64,000 nt of DNA from Fallopia convolvulus (lineage: Eukaryota > Streptophyta > Magnoliopsida > Caryophyllales > Polygonaceae), in NCBI GenBank assembly GCA_964016875.1, contig OZ024727.1:8084893-8148892 (forward strand). The letters run 5' to 3'. Below, one piece after another: positions 11,056 through 22,656 of this stretch. The notes beneath the pieces are model-generated. The model had not been told where the DNA came from. It searched no databases and was given only the letters and a program-made list of their open reading frames with translations. Each line of letters opens with the position of its first letter. Within the stretch, counting starts at the first letter, position 1. The position numbers and the translations under genes are program-made.

Positions 11056-11973
11056 TCAGTTAGCAGAGCTCACAGAATGATAAATTTGAGATTGAACTAA
11101 AGTAGCTTTCTGTGGACTCTTGGAACTAGAAACAATATTTGAGGGATCAACATGGTTTTTCCCTTTATCAGTTTTAGAATCTTGCTTCTTTTGTGGTTGA
11201 TGAGCTGATTTCTTTTTGTTCTGATGAGATTTGTTATACCCTTGATTTTTCTTACCAGACCTCTGTTTCTTGTTGTTCCCTGTATTCTGGTTCTGAACCT
11301 TTTTGTTAGACACTTCTAATCTAACCTTACACTCCTTTTGAACATGACCTCCGCCACCACAGTGATAGCACACCCTATAATATTCGCCGATATAACGTTT
11401 AGGATGTGGTTTTTGGAGGGTTTGTTCCTTCGCACGTTCCTTGGAAGGAACTTTTTGTTGGTTCCCTTTAGACTGTTTAAGATATATCTTATGAGCCGTT
11501 TTACCAGAATACCATTCTGAGTTATCATTTAAGTTACTCTGAAGAATCTTAACCCTACCCTCTAGATAAGTAACTTTATCTCTTGCAAATTGAAGTTCCC
11601 TAGCTTTTCTTTCCATCTTTTTTTCAAAGCTAAGGTCATCTGGAGGATATTCAGATTTATCTTTTCCATAACCAATACCACACCTAGCCGGATTAAACAC
11701 AATGTAAGTTCTTTTATCAAGCTCATTCTCTAATTCTTCTCTTTTGAGTTTAAAGAAAAGCAAATCCGTTCTAAGTTCGTTATTGGTTTCAGTGAGAGTC
11801 TTAACATCTTTCTTTAGATCTTCAAAATCAGAACAAGGAACAACATTAGTAACAACAGATTCTGATAGTTTTTCTTCAAGATTAAGACATTTCTCATCTG
11901 CAGCTTCTATTTCATCTTGCATTTTCAAGTTATCTTCAAAAAGCTTTTTAACAAGAATGACAAGATCAGATTG
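11056..11973 (-). pseudogene. gag: copia-1 gag, C-terminal part (after the Athila-like insertion)
   Basis: This continues the gag frame from the segment at 27862-28922, which the Athila-like element split. It starts at the duplicated target TTTAG. The first part is a predicted coiled coil (Lys/Glu/Leu-rich, residues about 1-150). It is followed by a highly basic tail with a second zinc knuckle CYHCGGGGHVQKEC (CX2CX4HX4C). The knuckle should bind element RNA in the virus-like particle. Copia-2 has the same arrangement at 51890-52700. Confidence 0.88.
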
Positions 11974-11978
11974 TTTAG
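11974..11978. repeat. Target-site duplication TTTAG, left copy
   Basis: The perfect 5-bp duplication TTTAG occurs here and at 27862-27866. The site lies within copia-1 gag, so the gypsy insertion is younger than copia-1. Confidence 0.92.
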
Positions 11979-12122
11979 TGTTGAAGGGTTTCTTGAACAA
12001 ATAAATTTATATCAAGACCCCGCTGAGTACAGGGAGTCAGGATCGTCCACGGGAATGAGAATAGTGCTGAGAGATTAGTTGATAAACTATGAAAATCAAA
12101 GAAATAACAAACAAACAACGGC

Positions 12123-12172
12123 AGGACCGAACTGAAGGGGGTCGTGCACGACCATATGAGGGTCGGTCCTGG
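12123..12172. repeat. Palindromic 21-bp unit array, 3' LTR copy 1
   Basis: GGGTCG half-sites start at 12139 and 12160, exactly 21 bp apart. The core GTCGTGCACGAC is perfect at 12141-12152. The array is bounded by GGACCGA on the left and TCGGTCCTG on the right, which are inverted copies of one another. Confidence 0.85.
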
Positions 12173-12838
12173 ACACACAATTTCGCACGAACACGAGCAA
12201 ATAAAAGCAAAGGATCGAGCACGACTTGGAGGGTCGAGATCGAGGCAAAGACACGAATTTTAATCAATATAAAGGACAAATTCCAGGGCTAGGGCTACCA
12301 CAACAACAATCATACATGCTTTCAACAAGAACTCATAATTATCATGCAATCTAGATCATAGAAAAGTCAACTTTCGCAAACAATTCAAGTTATTCAATCA
12401 ACTTTCGCAAATTAAACAACTTTCTATCTATCCATCAACCTAGGAATATCAACTTTCGCAAATAATCCTATTAGAACTAATCAAGCAATTAACTTTACAC
12501 TTTCTCTTTTAGGTTAATTGCAAGACATGCCTCAACTATCGCAAAGGATTCAAGCACAAGATAGATAGATATGATCTTCAAGCATTCAAATTATAATTTC
12601 ACGTTTTAGACATGCATGATTGTGTTGGGTTTTTACCCAACCCTAGAATTAAAGAGGACTACTCACTCATGGCAAGGAAAAACGAAGACATGATCAAATA
12701 GACAAACCAAAATTCAAATTAAAACTAAGAAGTCTTACAAATTTCTCCAACTTGTTCTCCAAGTCTTCCTTCCAATGCCAAAAGCGAATAAAAATCAAAA
12801 CTAAAAACCGGACCCTTGAACTAAAGGGTTTAGCCTCC

Positions 12839-12845
12839 TTTTATA
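12839..12845 (-). promoter_or_regulatory. TATA box of the Athila-like 3' LTR
   Basis: The minus strand reads TATAAAA followed by GGAGGC. The same motif is at 27223-27229 in the 5' LTR, where it would drive the element's transcript. Confidence 0.55.
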
Positions 12846-12956
12846 GAGAAAAAGGAGTCATAATTAAACTAGAATCAAGAATAATACACCTTCCTAAAAT
12901 AAAAAGATAGAATATATCACAAAAGATCACGAAATAAGGAGAAAGTCGGCGCCATG

Positions 12957-13067
12957 ATCGACCCAAATAGGTCGTGCACGACCCTCCTAGGGTCGGTCCT
13001 GAGTGTATGAATTCTGATTGGGTCGTTCCTGAGGGGTTGTTCTCTGGTTGGGTCGAGCACGACCCTG
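12957..13067. repeat. Palindromic 21-bp unit array, 3' LTR copy 2
   Basis: Half-sites start at 12969, 12990, 13020 and 13050 (spacings 21, 30, 30). The core GTCGTGCACGAC is perfect at 12971-12982, and GGGTCGAGCACGACCC ends the array. GGTCGGTCCTGAG and GGTCGTTCCTGAG cap individual units. Confidence 0.83.
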
Positions 13068-13479
13068 ATAGGCACTACGAACAACCTTGAGTAAAACTTG
13101 CGTAGTGGATTCGTTACAACTCCGATTGACTCGATTCTTTTTCCTATGTTCTTGTAACGAATTTCTCTATCTCTTTCCAAGCTCAAACTTGATCTTCAAT
13201 AACTTCACTTGAGCGCTTAATCTTCATCTTAGTCCTACTTCCTTAGCTCCTCAACTTTAAATCTTCCTCATAGCTCGTCCGCCTTCTCATGCAATGCTCC
13301 AAACTCTTCTTTTAAGCTCCAAAACTCCTACTAAACGACATAAAAGATGCATAGTTTCCGAATCTCAAGGAAATACGAAAACTAAAGGAAAAAGACTCAA
13401 AAACATAAAACTGTAGTACAAAAACCGACTAAATCTAATCTATCTCGACACTAAAAACCTACCTAAAAAACGGATATCA

Positions 13480-15016
13480 AAATACCCCATACTTAGACTT
13501 GCTTGTCCTCAAGCAATAATCATGCCAAATCAAGACCAATAACACAATCTTCAAGCATAGCCCTTTGTCAAAACATTTTAAACACAAGTGAAAAAGTAGA
13601 CAAGCAATTTTAACGTCATCACATATGTATGAGTCTTAAGCATAAGAAATCACAATCCAACCTCACAAGGGATATTAATGTGTTTCTCTCAACTCTCATG
13701 TGTTTAGGTTATTAAATCAACTCTCATCTCAATCTTCATGCAACATCAACTTTATCATTGAAACTTATATCACCAATCTCTCTACCTAGAGAAGTCAAAA
13801 CACATCAATCATCATAAGAACTTAGGCTCAATGAAAAACTTCATAGAAGCTTTCATTCGGCCGGGTTGTAACGGGGATTGGTAATAACGTTAAGGCGTGG
13901 AGTTATTTTGGTCATGTGGTGCTAATAATATCCGGGAATCAACTAAAAACTCTCACATTACCAAAAATCTAAAAAAAACAACATACCAAACTCACTCAAA
14001 CTTATGCACACTTATCTATTTCTCTCACCCATTTATCCCAACTTAATCTTGCTTATAAACAACAAGGAAATTTGGCTCATGCACACTTTTCATTATTCAA
14101 CTCTTTTTTTTTCTTCCTCCCTTTCTGATTTTTATTATTTTTTCTCCGTGGGAGATTGGCCGATTTCTTTTTTTTTTCTTTATTTGCAAGTGCATTCAGG
14201 GAACCAAAATCCTTTTACATGACAAACTGCAAGATTCTCAAATACCCAACCCAAAATTACCCCACACTTGAACCAATACAACTCACTCAACAAAACCATC
14301 ACAACAACCAATACTAAGTCCTAATCCCCGGATAGGGTCAAGCTTTATTGGCGAGGGAATAGTTTTGTGGAGCTAAAAATAAAAGGCTTTAGGCTTAACT
14401 TTGGCTATCAAAAAGAGGATAATGCAAGGTGGATAAGGATTAAATAGGGCTTATAAAAAAAATAAGTTCTTAATCATAATTAACATGCATGAACAAACTC
14501 ATAGCGGCTTCAAGAAATAGATAACCATATCATTAACAAGAGATAAATGCATAAAGCGAGCAAATCACACATATAAAGAAGAGGAATTTTTGATGTTCTC
14601 CCTATAAGGCCAAAATTCCTCACTAGGTAAAATTTTTGTTGGATTGCAACTACTTCTACTCAAGACACATATGCTCAATTTCATCACAAGTCTATATTCA
14701 CAATCAAAACCAATTTCTCAAGGACTTAGGCTATACTATCCAAATATGCCAAAGGAATTATATGATAAGCATAAAAATTAGTTTTCATCATAAGACATCT
14801 AAGATGGAGCATTCTTTTATCCTGAAACAAAGAAGCAAATATTTTTGGATTTTTCGACATTTTTCAATTTTTTTTTTATTTTTTTCAATTTTTCATTGCT
14901 TTTTCTTAACAAAACAAAACAAACTAACAAACAAACAAACAAAAGCAAACAACTAACACAAAGACTCAATTATACACAACATGTGAGGTTTCTTCTTCCC
15001 CTACCCCATACTTAAA
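13480..15016 (-). other. Athila-like element 3' untranslated region
   Basis: This stretch between the ORF-1-like gene and the 3' LTR is AT-rich and non-coding. It starts with the polypurine tract (minus strand GTATGGGGTATTT against the LTR). T-rich runs occur at 14101-14190 and 14868-14895, and AAAC repeats at about 14920-14945. No gene is seen. Confidence 0.65.
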
Positions 15017-15199
15017 TCATGCAATGTCCCCATGCATAAAAAATGATATGAAAAAGTAAAGAGATAAGAAGAAGAAACTCACAAAGAATTCTTGAAGCTT
15101 GGAAAGGTGGTGGAGCTCATCATTGTGAAGGTGGAGGCCGGCGACGAGGACAGAATGGTGGATGCGCCGGTGGGACCCACTCATCTCGATCCGGGTAGT

Positions 15200-15307
15200 T
15201 CCCTTAGTTCCCATAAGGGTCGTGCACGAACTGTTGAGATGGCTGGAACGACCCTGTTGGGTCGTGCATAGAGGTCTGGTAAGACCCAAATGGGTCGTGC
15301 TCGACCC
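15200..15307. repeat. Palindromic 21-bp unit array inside the ORF-1-like frame
   Basis: Half-sites start at 15217, 15259 and 15292 (spacings 42 = 2 x 21, then 33; all are multiples of three). They encode the C-terminal repeat EHDPFGSY / MHDPTGSF / VHDPYG of the ORF, so the array is translated. Confidence 0.82.
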
Positions 15308-16276
15308 CGTGCCTGAGGGAAGGAGGGGCTGGCAAGGCAAGAATTTCATACCCGAGCTCAGGACTCGGATAGCGGCGGGCGCGTCTCCTCAAAGACTCAT
15401 CGTGCTCGGGGAGATCTTTCAAAGAATATCCGTCGTTGGACCACATAGCATACCAATTTGGCAAATGAAGCAAGTCGACCCGCTCTTTATTGATGACAAC
15501 CGTCTTTCCACTAAAAGTAGAACAATACGTGTTGGGGGCGTCGGGGTGCTTCTGTATCAGCTTTGCATTAATAAGGAAAGGGATGTCCACAAATATCGGC
15601 TTCTCCCCTGAATAAGCTCTCATGTTGATCCCGAGGTTGTGGGCAAGCCGGGCGATCATTCCGCCAAAGTAAACAGAATCTGATTTGCCCTTATAATCTT
15701 CCACACTCTTCATCCATTCAAAACCAATGTTAAGAGGCACGGGGGAAGAAAACAACATGGTCCTCATCATGTTTACCTTTTTTTGTTTGGGCGAGACAAC
15801 TTGGTCCTTGTGAAGATCGTGCTCCCAAGAATGCGCAGGATGATCCGAAAGAGCGGGTTGGCGAGGTCCTTTCTAGCCAAGTTGTGGAATCTGTACTCCT
15901 GAACCCCGGATAGATAGCTCCATGTCTCTAGGGTCTTGTGCTCAACCTTGTCATCATAATTCGGGTTAGGGAACCCGAATGTATCGTTGAGGTCCTTCAA
16001 GTTGAAATTGAACCATTTGTTGTGAAGTTGAAATTCCATCTTACCACCGGTGTGAGGACTCTTGATCTTAGTGGAGAAGGTGGCCAAGAACTCAGAAGTA
16101 AGGATTGGATAATGGTGATTGTTCCACACAAGCAAATTCTCGCCCCCAATGTAAGAGAATGCCTCCATCAAATCGTCATGAATGTGAAGGCGTTGCCCAT
16201 CCTCCTTGCAATACCATCTTCTCTTATGCTTTAAACCAAGGCAGGTATTGAATGCTTTTCTGAACTCGGAAGCCAA
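15204..16276 (-). pseudogene. Athila-type ORF-1-like reading frame after pol
   Basis: A sense-strand ORF downstream of integrase. The first part (about 167 residues) opens MASEFRKAFNTC and contains YPILTSEFLATF and a Trp/Phe-rich block. The second (about 188 residues) contains SVYFGGMIARLAHNLGINM and FVDIPFLINAKLI, similar to the Arabidopsis ATHILA ORF-1 domain (PF03078). Two frames meet at about 15771-15785 across a run of seven A on the coding strand, so one indel separates them. The C-terminus is built from the translated palindromic units. No signal peptide or membrane span is evident. Function is unknown, and the frame is broken in this copy. Confidence 0.72.
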
Positions 16277-16539
16277 TTGGCAATTGTTAAGCCGGGTTGA
16301 TTGCCTTTCTTTGACTTCTTTGCAAGTCTAGAGGTTGAAGCCATGGTACCTACATCATTCAAACACAAAAACCACATAATCCACCCCATACTTATTCAAA
16401 GGCAAGTATTGCAAGCATGTTAATCAAGCAATTCATAACAAAGGCAAGACATGATTTATATAGACATGAAAGCATGGATCAAATCTCTACCTAGCATGCA
16501 ATACTTGGCAAAACACCAAACAATAATACCCTAAAAGAG

Positions 16540-16642
16540 CGTGAGCACGACCCAAATAGGGTCGTGCACCCTTAGGGGGTCGGTCTTGAGAGCTCTATTT
16601 GGGGTTGGGTCGTGCACGACCCAAAGAGGGTCGTGCACGACC
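16540..16642. repeat. Palindromic 21-bp unit array in the spacer (a)
   Basis: Half-sites start at 16559, 16577, 16607 and 16628. The 18-bp step reflects a 3-bp deletion within one unit. The last step is 21. The full 16-mer GGGTCGTGCACGACCC is perfect at 16607-16622. Confidence 0.85.
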
Positions 16643-17262
16643 ACCTCGTACTGTTCATCATCTTCAACCTTCACCCAAAATTCGATTCTAGCCCCAATTG
16701 GCACCAAACATCAAAATTTAACCACCATAACCCATAAAATTCGAATCTAAACTCACCCCAGCATGCAAAAATCAAAAACAACACCAATTATGCAAGCAAT
16801 TGCCAAATCTCTACCCAAAGTCAAGAATTCCAATAATTCACAATCAACCCAATAAATTCCAATTTCAATCAAGAATAATCAAAATTAAGAGTAGAGGGTT
16901 AGAGATCCATACCAAAATTCCGAGCTACAAGTAAGAGAAGTGGAAAAGGGGTCGACCTAGATCTAGATTTGGGTAGGGGCAACCGGGCTCGATCTCGAAC
17001 AGATCTGGGTTCGTGATTGGCCTGGTGGTTCAACAGTGGCATGGTGGTGGTGAGGAGGTGAAGATTTGAGGGTGTTGGTGAGGTGGTTGTGTAGTTTGAT
17101 GAGGATGAGAATGAGAGAGCAAGAGAAAGGCAATGGTGGCTAGGGTTGCAAGGGTCGTGTTCGATCAGAATAAGAGGGCAAAGGGTTGGTTTGGGCTTTT
17201 ATTAAAAATTTGGGATAAAAAAACTTACCTCTTTGAAGAAGGGTAGATTCGGAATTTCCGAC

Positions 17263-17307
17263 TAGGGTCGTGCACGACCCATATAGGGTCGTGCTCGACC
17301 CCCCTGG
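17263..17307. repeat. Palindromic 21-bp unit array in the spacer (b)
   Basis: The perfect 16-mer GGGTCGTGCACGACCC at 17265-17280 is followed 21 bp on, at 17286, by GGGTCGTGCTCGACCC, which differs only in the central four bases. Confidence 0.86.
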
Positions 17308-17581
17308 GAGTGGTCGAAAATTACCTTAAAATTGCTCCTTATGTAAAGTCGTCTTTTCCAGTCTTTTTAGGCTCATATTTGAAGCTTAGGACCCTGTAAA
17401 AATCCCACAAAATTCTATTCCAAACAAACGTATTCTATCCTAGTCTAAGGAAGGTTAGAAAAAGAACCTAATCTAAAAAAAATAAAATAAAATAAAAATA
17501 AAAATAATAAAAATAACTAAAGACCGGGTTGCTTCCCGTAAGCGCTTGTTTAACGTCATTAGCTTGACGACTTACCTTAGC

Positions 17582-19199
17582 TCAGTCCGAGGTGGTGAGA
17601 GCCCATGTGGCTCGGATTTCTTCATCAGGTTCCACCTTTTCATAGTACTTCTTCAAGCGGTGTCCATTGAACTTGAAAATCGCTCCGTTCTCGTCTATAA
17701 GGTCGACCACCCCATGTGGATGAATGTGATGAACCGTGAATGGTCCACTCCATCGAGTCTTTAGCTTTCCGGGGAAAAGTCGGAGCCTAGAGTTGAAAAG
17801 GAGTACTTGGTCACCGACTTTGAAGACCTTTGGAACAAGCTTCTTATCATGCCACTTCTTGGTTCTCTCCTTGTAGGTCTTGGCATTCTCATACGCCTTG
17901 AGCCTCAATTCTTCTAGTTCTTGCAAGTCCGTGAAACGTTTTGCTCTGGCCGCATCGAGATCCATGTTGAGCTCCTTGAGAGCCCATAAAGCTTTGTGTT
18001 CAAGCTCGACGGGCAAGTGGCATGACTTGCCATACACCAAATTATAAGGAGTGGTGCGGAGTGGCGTCTTGTAAGCGGTGCGGTATGCCGAAAGTGCATC
18101 ATCAAGCTTTGAAGACCAATCTTTCCTTGATTGGGATACCGTCTTCTCCAAGATGCTCTTTATTTGACAGTTTGAGTCCTCTACTTGACCACTTGTTTGA
18201 GGGTGATATGGTGTAGCCACCCGGTGAGAGACCCCATACTTTGTCAAAAGAGCTTCAAAGCTCCTTTCAATGAAGTGTGAGCCGCCATCACTTGGGGGAC
18301 TCCAAAACGAGGGAAGATGTTTGATTTCATGAACTTAGCAACCACCCGAGCATCATTTGTTTTGTGGCAATAGCCTCCACCCACTTGGAGACATAATCAA
18401 CCGCTACAAGGGTGTATTTATAAGGACCCGATGAAGGGAAGGGTACCATAAAGTCTATCCCCTACACATAAAAAAGCTCGACTTCCAAGATACCGGTGAG
18501 CGGATTCTCATTTCTGCAAGTGATGTTTCCGGAACGCTGGCACTCGTCACACCTTGTCACAAACTCATGTACATCTTTGAAAAGCGTTGGCCAATACAAG
18601 CCACTTTGAAGAATCTTCGCCGTGGTCTTGAATCCCTTAGCATGGCCTCCTGTTGGTAGAGTGTGGCAATGGCGAATGACGCTCTCAATCTCATCATCCG
18701 GAATACAACGTCGAAATATGTGATCGCTTCCTTGTTTGAACAAGTAGGGATCATCCCAGTAGTATTTCTTGACGTCGTGGAGGAATTTCTTCTTGGCTTG
18801 AGGGGTTAAACCCGCCGGGATCTCGCCTTGTATAATATAGTTAGCAAAATCCGCAAACCAAGGGGTCTTTGACCCACGTAAAGCAAGAATAGAAGTAGGG
18901 AGAGAAGATGGAAGATCATTAGAACTTGAAAGAACTGAAAAGGATGAAGAAAACTTACCTGCTCGACCCAGGGAAAGGGTCGTGCGCGACCTCGTTGGGT
19001 CGTGCTCGAGGTCTGGTTCGAGGGTTGGGGTCGTGATCGACCCTACTGTGGTCGTGGTCGACCCTAAGGGAGTCGTAGCAGGGTCAATCCTGAGGGGGCC
19101 AATCTCTAATTGGGTCATGTTCGACCCTGACAAGGTCGGTCCTGAGGCCTTGGTTTCTTCACTACCCTTGTCTCCATGGGGCTCGTTGTTGCCATGCAA
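17582..19199 (-). pseudogene. pol: Athila-like integrase
   Basis: The zinc finger of HHCC type is visible as HCHTLPTGGHAKGFKT followed by CDECQRSGNI (about 18530-18670). The core includes a DYVSKWVEA block (about 18375-18405), SDGGSHF (about 18280, second catalytic Asp) and HPQTSGQVE (catalytic Glu region). A gypsy C-terminal GPFTVHHIHPHG module precedes the end. A frameshift region at about 18250-18460 breaks the core. The N-terminal linker (about 18960-19150) is made of translated palindromic units, an unusual Thr/Ser/Gly-rich extension between RNase H and integrase. The protein would integrate the cDNA, but this copy is defective. Confidence 0.88.
18962..19146. repeat. Palindromic 21-bp unit array inside the RNase H-integrase linker
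   Basis: The largest array. Half-sites start at 18977, 18997, 19028, 19049, 19070, 19112 and 19133, with repeated exact 21-bp steps (19028-19049-19070 and 19112-19133). Centres vary widely (TGCG, TGCT, TGAT, TGGT, TGTT) while GGGTCG/CGACCC arms persist. GGTCGGTCCTGAG caps the right end. Confidence 0.85.
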
Positions 19200-19238
19200 A
19201 AGAGTCTCATCGGAGCGTGTATCATTGATGGGAATTGA

Positions 19239-19788
19239 TCACCCGAACTCCTGGATATGCTCAAGGGGCAGTCTAGATAGGTGATCCGCCACTAAGTTCT
19301 CCGCTCCCTTCTTGTCTCGGATTTCATGATCGAATTCCTTCAATAAGAGCATCCAACGAAGCAACCTAGGCTTGGCGTCTTTTTTCGCCATCAGAAATCT
19401 AACATCAGTATGGTCAGTATAAACAATCACCTTAGAACCTACTAAGTAAGAGCGAAATTTCTCAAAAGCAAACACCACATCGAGAAACTCTTTCTCGGGT
19501 GTAGTGTACTTACTCTGGGCTTCGTCAAGCGTCTTACTTGCATAGTAGATGGAATGAAGCTTCTTGTCCTTCCGCTGCCCAAGAACCGCTCCTATGGCAT
19601 AATCACTAGCGTCACACATGATTTTGAAGGGAAGTGACCAATCCGGTGATTGCATGATGGGGGCCGTCACGAGGGCTTTCCTCAACCTGTAAAACGCTTC
19701 AAGACAATCTGGAGACATGCTAAACACTACATCTTTCATTAGTAGGTTAGTCAATGGCTTAGCAATCTTAGAAAAGTCTTGAATAAAG
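19239..19788 (-). pseudogene. pol: Athila-like RNase H domain
   Basis: This segment starts at the solo-LTR insertion point and carries FSKIAKPLTNLLMKD, the catalytic MCDASDYAIGAVLGQ, YYASKTLDEAQ, TTPEKEFLDVVFAFEKFR, VYTDHTDVRFL (Asp) and the terminal VADHLSRL. These are gypsy RNase H blocks in correct order. Upstream it would join the RT segment at 22657. A stop after LEHIQEFG separates it from the integrase segment. Confidence 0.9.
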
Positions 19789-22656
19789 TGTAACACCCCC
19801 TTCCTACCCTGGAGGTATTACCGCCAGTAACCCCGATTAAGACTAAACCGAAGCTACCCAAGGCTTTAAACTGACTGAACAAACTAAAAACAAGGTAAAT
19901 GAAATCATTTGAAAACCTAACAAACTTAAGTTGAATATTACAGCGGAAAAAGACGTAAAAGGTCTTATACAAACCTTAACTTAAAAGAATAAATAAATAG
20001 AACAACCTTCTATTTAAACAAAATCTTCATCAAGTCTTCCTTGAGTTCTTATTTCTGAAACTCAGCTTCGCTTTGAAGTAGTTCAATCATGATCTTCATT
20101 CAAGTATAACCATTGGAAATCTTTCTTCAACTTCTGGAGCTTCAAACATCCGAATCCGCCTCTTGAATCAACTTCCAAGAAGAACCTGATGTATCGTATA
20201 CAACGGTGGACACCAGCCGACCATATAAAAGAAAAGAAGATGGACAGGTTAGTCTAATGATAGACTAGCAAGCGGAGAAACTAACTTGGTTCTTATGGTT
20301 GTAACTAAACATATTGGCATCCAAATCCAAATAGACTCGAATTATGATCCAACAGTTAGCAGTCTTATAGAGAATAAGAAGGAGACTCGCATAATCAAGA
20401 GAGAGAACACCACCGCTTGTGGTTTCTTTTAAGAAACATAAACAATTGTTGGGAACTCATATTAATCACATCACATTTTGAAAAGCCTCCATCGACTAAT
20501 CAGATTCACTTAATCAAAGTTTGATTAAGAATCATTCATAACCGGGAGCAAGAATGGCTTTCCGACTGGACGAACCATTCAGGTATATTAATGTGCCTAA
20601 CGCACTTATCTTATATTACTTTCAAAACTTTTCACAACCAAGTTGGTGACTTTTAATCGGCTCGAACTACCGCCGAAATACTCTGGTATTGTAGAGATCA
20701 TCGGAGTATTTCATCCATGGTCATCTACCCTGTACCGAGATCACAGGACTTAAGCTATCCTTGATCCCTCATTTTTGCATATGGTGAGGTAGAGATCCCA
20801 GAGGCCTATTACCAGGTCATCTACACTACATCGTGCCGAACCTGCACTTAGCTAGAGTGCGCAACAAACCCCTTGCACAAAAAAACAAGGGAAGAGTCAT
20901 GACTCACCATTAGGATTAGGCCCCTCCTAATGCAATATTGTTTTAAAGAGAGGATATGGAACCCCGTTCCCCTCCCTGAAACTACCTTAATTCAATAACA
21001 ATGTCTTAGCGTGAGACAGCATTCAAGGTCACCCATAACGGACCTAAATCCAGTTCTACCGCAAAACTGAATAAACAACATGGTCATTATTTCTAACAAA
21101 TATAACAACCTATCATATTTTATTAATCATACAAGTTGTTCCCAACGCAAATATTAAATGGGATCCAATTCCTCATTTAATAACAATAATGCAAGAGAGA
21201 ATCGTCCACTTGCCTTAAAAGGCGTGCTCAACGTCCTCAACGATTCCAACAGAAATCTTTATCATCCTTCTGACAAATATAACCAAAGGATTTCTCAGCA
21301 ACGGGCTAACAGAAACACTTCTTAGTTGTATTCTAAACTCCTACAACTTCCTAATCGATAAACGATTTAATTTCCGAATATCGATATATAATAAATCCTT
21401 AGTTATCATTCTTCAAGGAGCCATCTTGGCGGAATTATAACTAATTATCCGCTTCACTTTTGAAACAATTTTCTAAATAAAAATTGTTCATTAGCAACAG
21501 TTCTTAAAGATTACCAAATCTCGGATCAAACGGATTAACAACGAATCCTGAGTAATTATCCGAAGTCCTTTACCTGCCAATCGGTATCCAAAACTTGTAT
21601 TCGCTATAACAGAAGATCCGGACGTCCGTTTCCCGAGCGGTTTGAATCCGTGGGACCGTATCGATGTCAAGATTATAAAAACCATAAATTTAATTAGCAA
21701 AGCGGAACCGAAAGGCCCTTACGGTGGCTCCGCAATCAACCCGCTAATTAATTTCGATCGTATATACCTTCACTCGAGCCCATGGCTCGTTTGGCTCGAT
21801 CATGGCTCGATCCCCGAGCCCGAGGGTGGATGGGCGTTGCCCGACAGCGGCTCCCATGGTGGTTGGTGGTTGGATAGCCTGGTGGTCGCCGGCGGCGTCA
21901 CTTTGGCGAGGCAAAGAAGACCGGCGGTGAAGACGTCTTTCTCCCCGAGTCCGGCGTTCCGTCCTTACTCTCCCTTCCTTGATCACGGAAGTAGCAGCCC
22001 ATCTCCCATGGAGATGAAGAAGAAGAAGATGATGATGATGATGAAGGTGGAAGGTGGTGGTGGAAGGGGAAGAAGACCGGCGGTGAGAAACTCCCATATC
22101 CGTCGTCGTCCTTCTCGTTCCTTCCTCTTGTTTTTAACTTTTGGAGATAACTTGTAGACTTTGACTAGGCAGGAGATTAGGCCGTGGGTGGATAAGAATT
22201 CTCACAATTTCCTTCCCAATTAAGCAATAAGAAAGGCGGTTAAAAGAATTTCCTGTCCCGGAACGGGACTCGCGTTAAAGCGGTAAAATTATGTACCTCG
22301 GGTGGAAAAACTTACTAAACGGAAAACGCCCCGTAAATTATGTGGACCAATAAAACCAATTTTCCATGATTTTATCTCGCTACCTTCAATTTTTAAGGCT
22401 TCCGTTTCGTATTTTAAACCCTTTACAGTACATAATTAAAAAGACGGCTTATCCAATAAATATTCTTTTTCCACTGAAAAATCCTAGAATTTACACCGAT
22501 CCATAAAATCATTTCTTTGTGATTTTAGGATATCACCAACAATTTTCTAGGATTTAATCTCCAACAAAAATATTGGATTAAGCGTTAACGGACAAAAAGA
22601 TTAAAAAGGATATCCGAGAAAATTCAAAAATATCCTCAAAAACCACAGTTATTACA
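19789..22656 (-). mobile_element. Solo LTR of a Tekay-like gypsy family, nested in the Athila-like pol
   Basis: A 2868-bp insertion with TGTAACACCC at the left and TTATTACA at the right, flanked by a perfect TSD TAAAG (19784-19788 and 22657-22661). It is the reverse complement of the 3.0-kb LTR at 46208-49208, so it is a solo LTR left by recombination between two LTRs. It interrupts pol between RT and RNase H. It contains a CpG-rich block (about 21770-22120) in an otherwise AT-rich sequence. Confidence 0.93.

Larger units (their letters stand above)
11979..13479 (-). repeat. Athila-like element 3' LTR
   Basis: A 1501-bp LTR beginning TGTTGAAGGG and ending CGGATATCA. It contains clustered AACTTTCGCAAA repeats at about 12367-12460 and palindromic 21-bp units at about 12139 and 12969-13065. 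Its partner at 26363-27861 differs by scattered single bases. Confidence 0.93.
16277..17581 (-). other. Athila-like element spacer between integrase and the ORF-1-like frame
   Basis: About 1.3 kb without a gene, typical of Athila elements, where the ORF after pol is separated and thought to be expressed from a spliced RNA. It contains two palindromic arrays (16540-16642 and 17263-17307). An A-rich AAAATAAAAT run lies at about 17478-17515. Confidence 0.65.

Noticed and set aside
21642..22157. A 171-codon open frame in the solo LTR
   Set aside because: It lies wholly inside LTR sequence and has a run of Met/Lys from ATG/AAG repeats; it is probably an artefact of composition.
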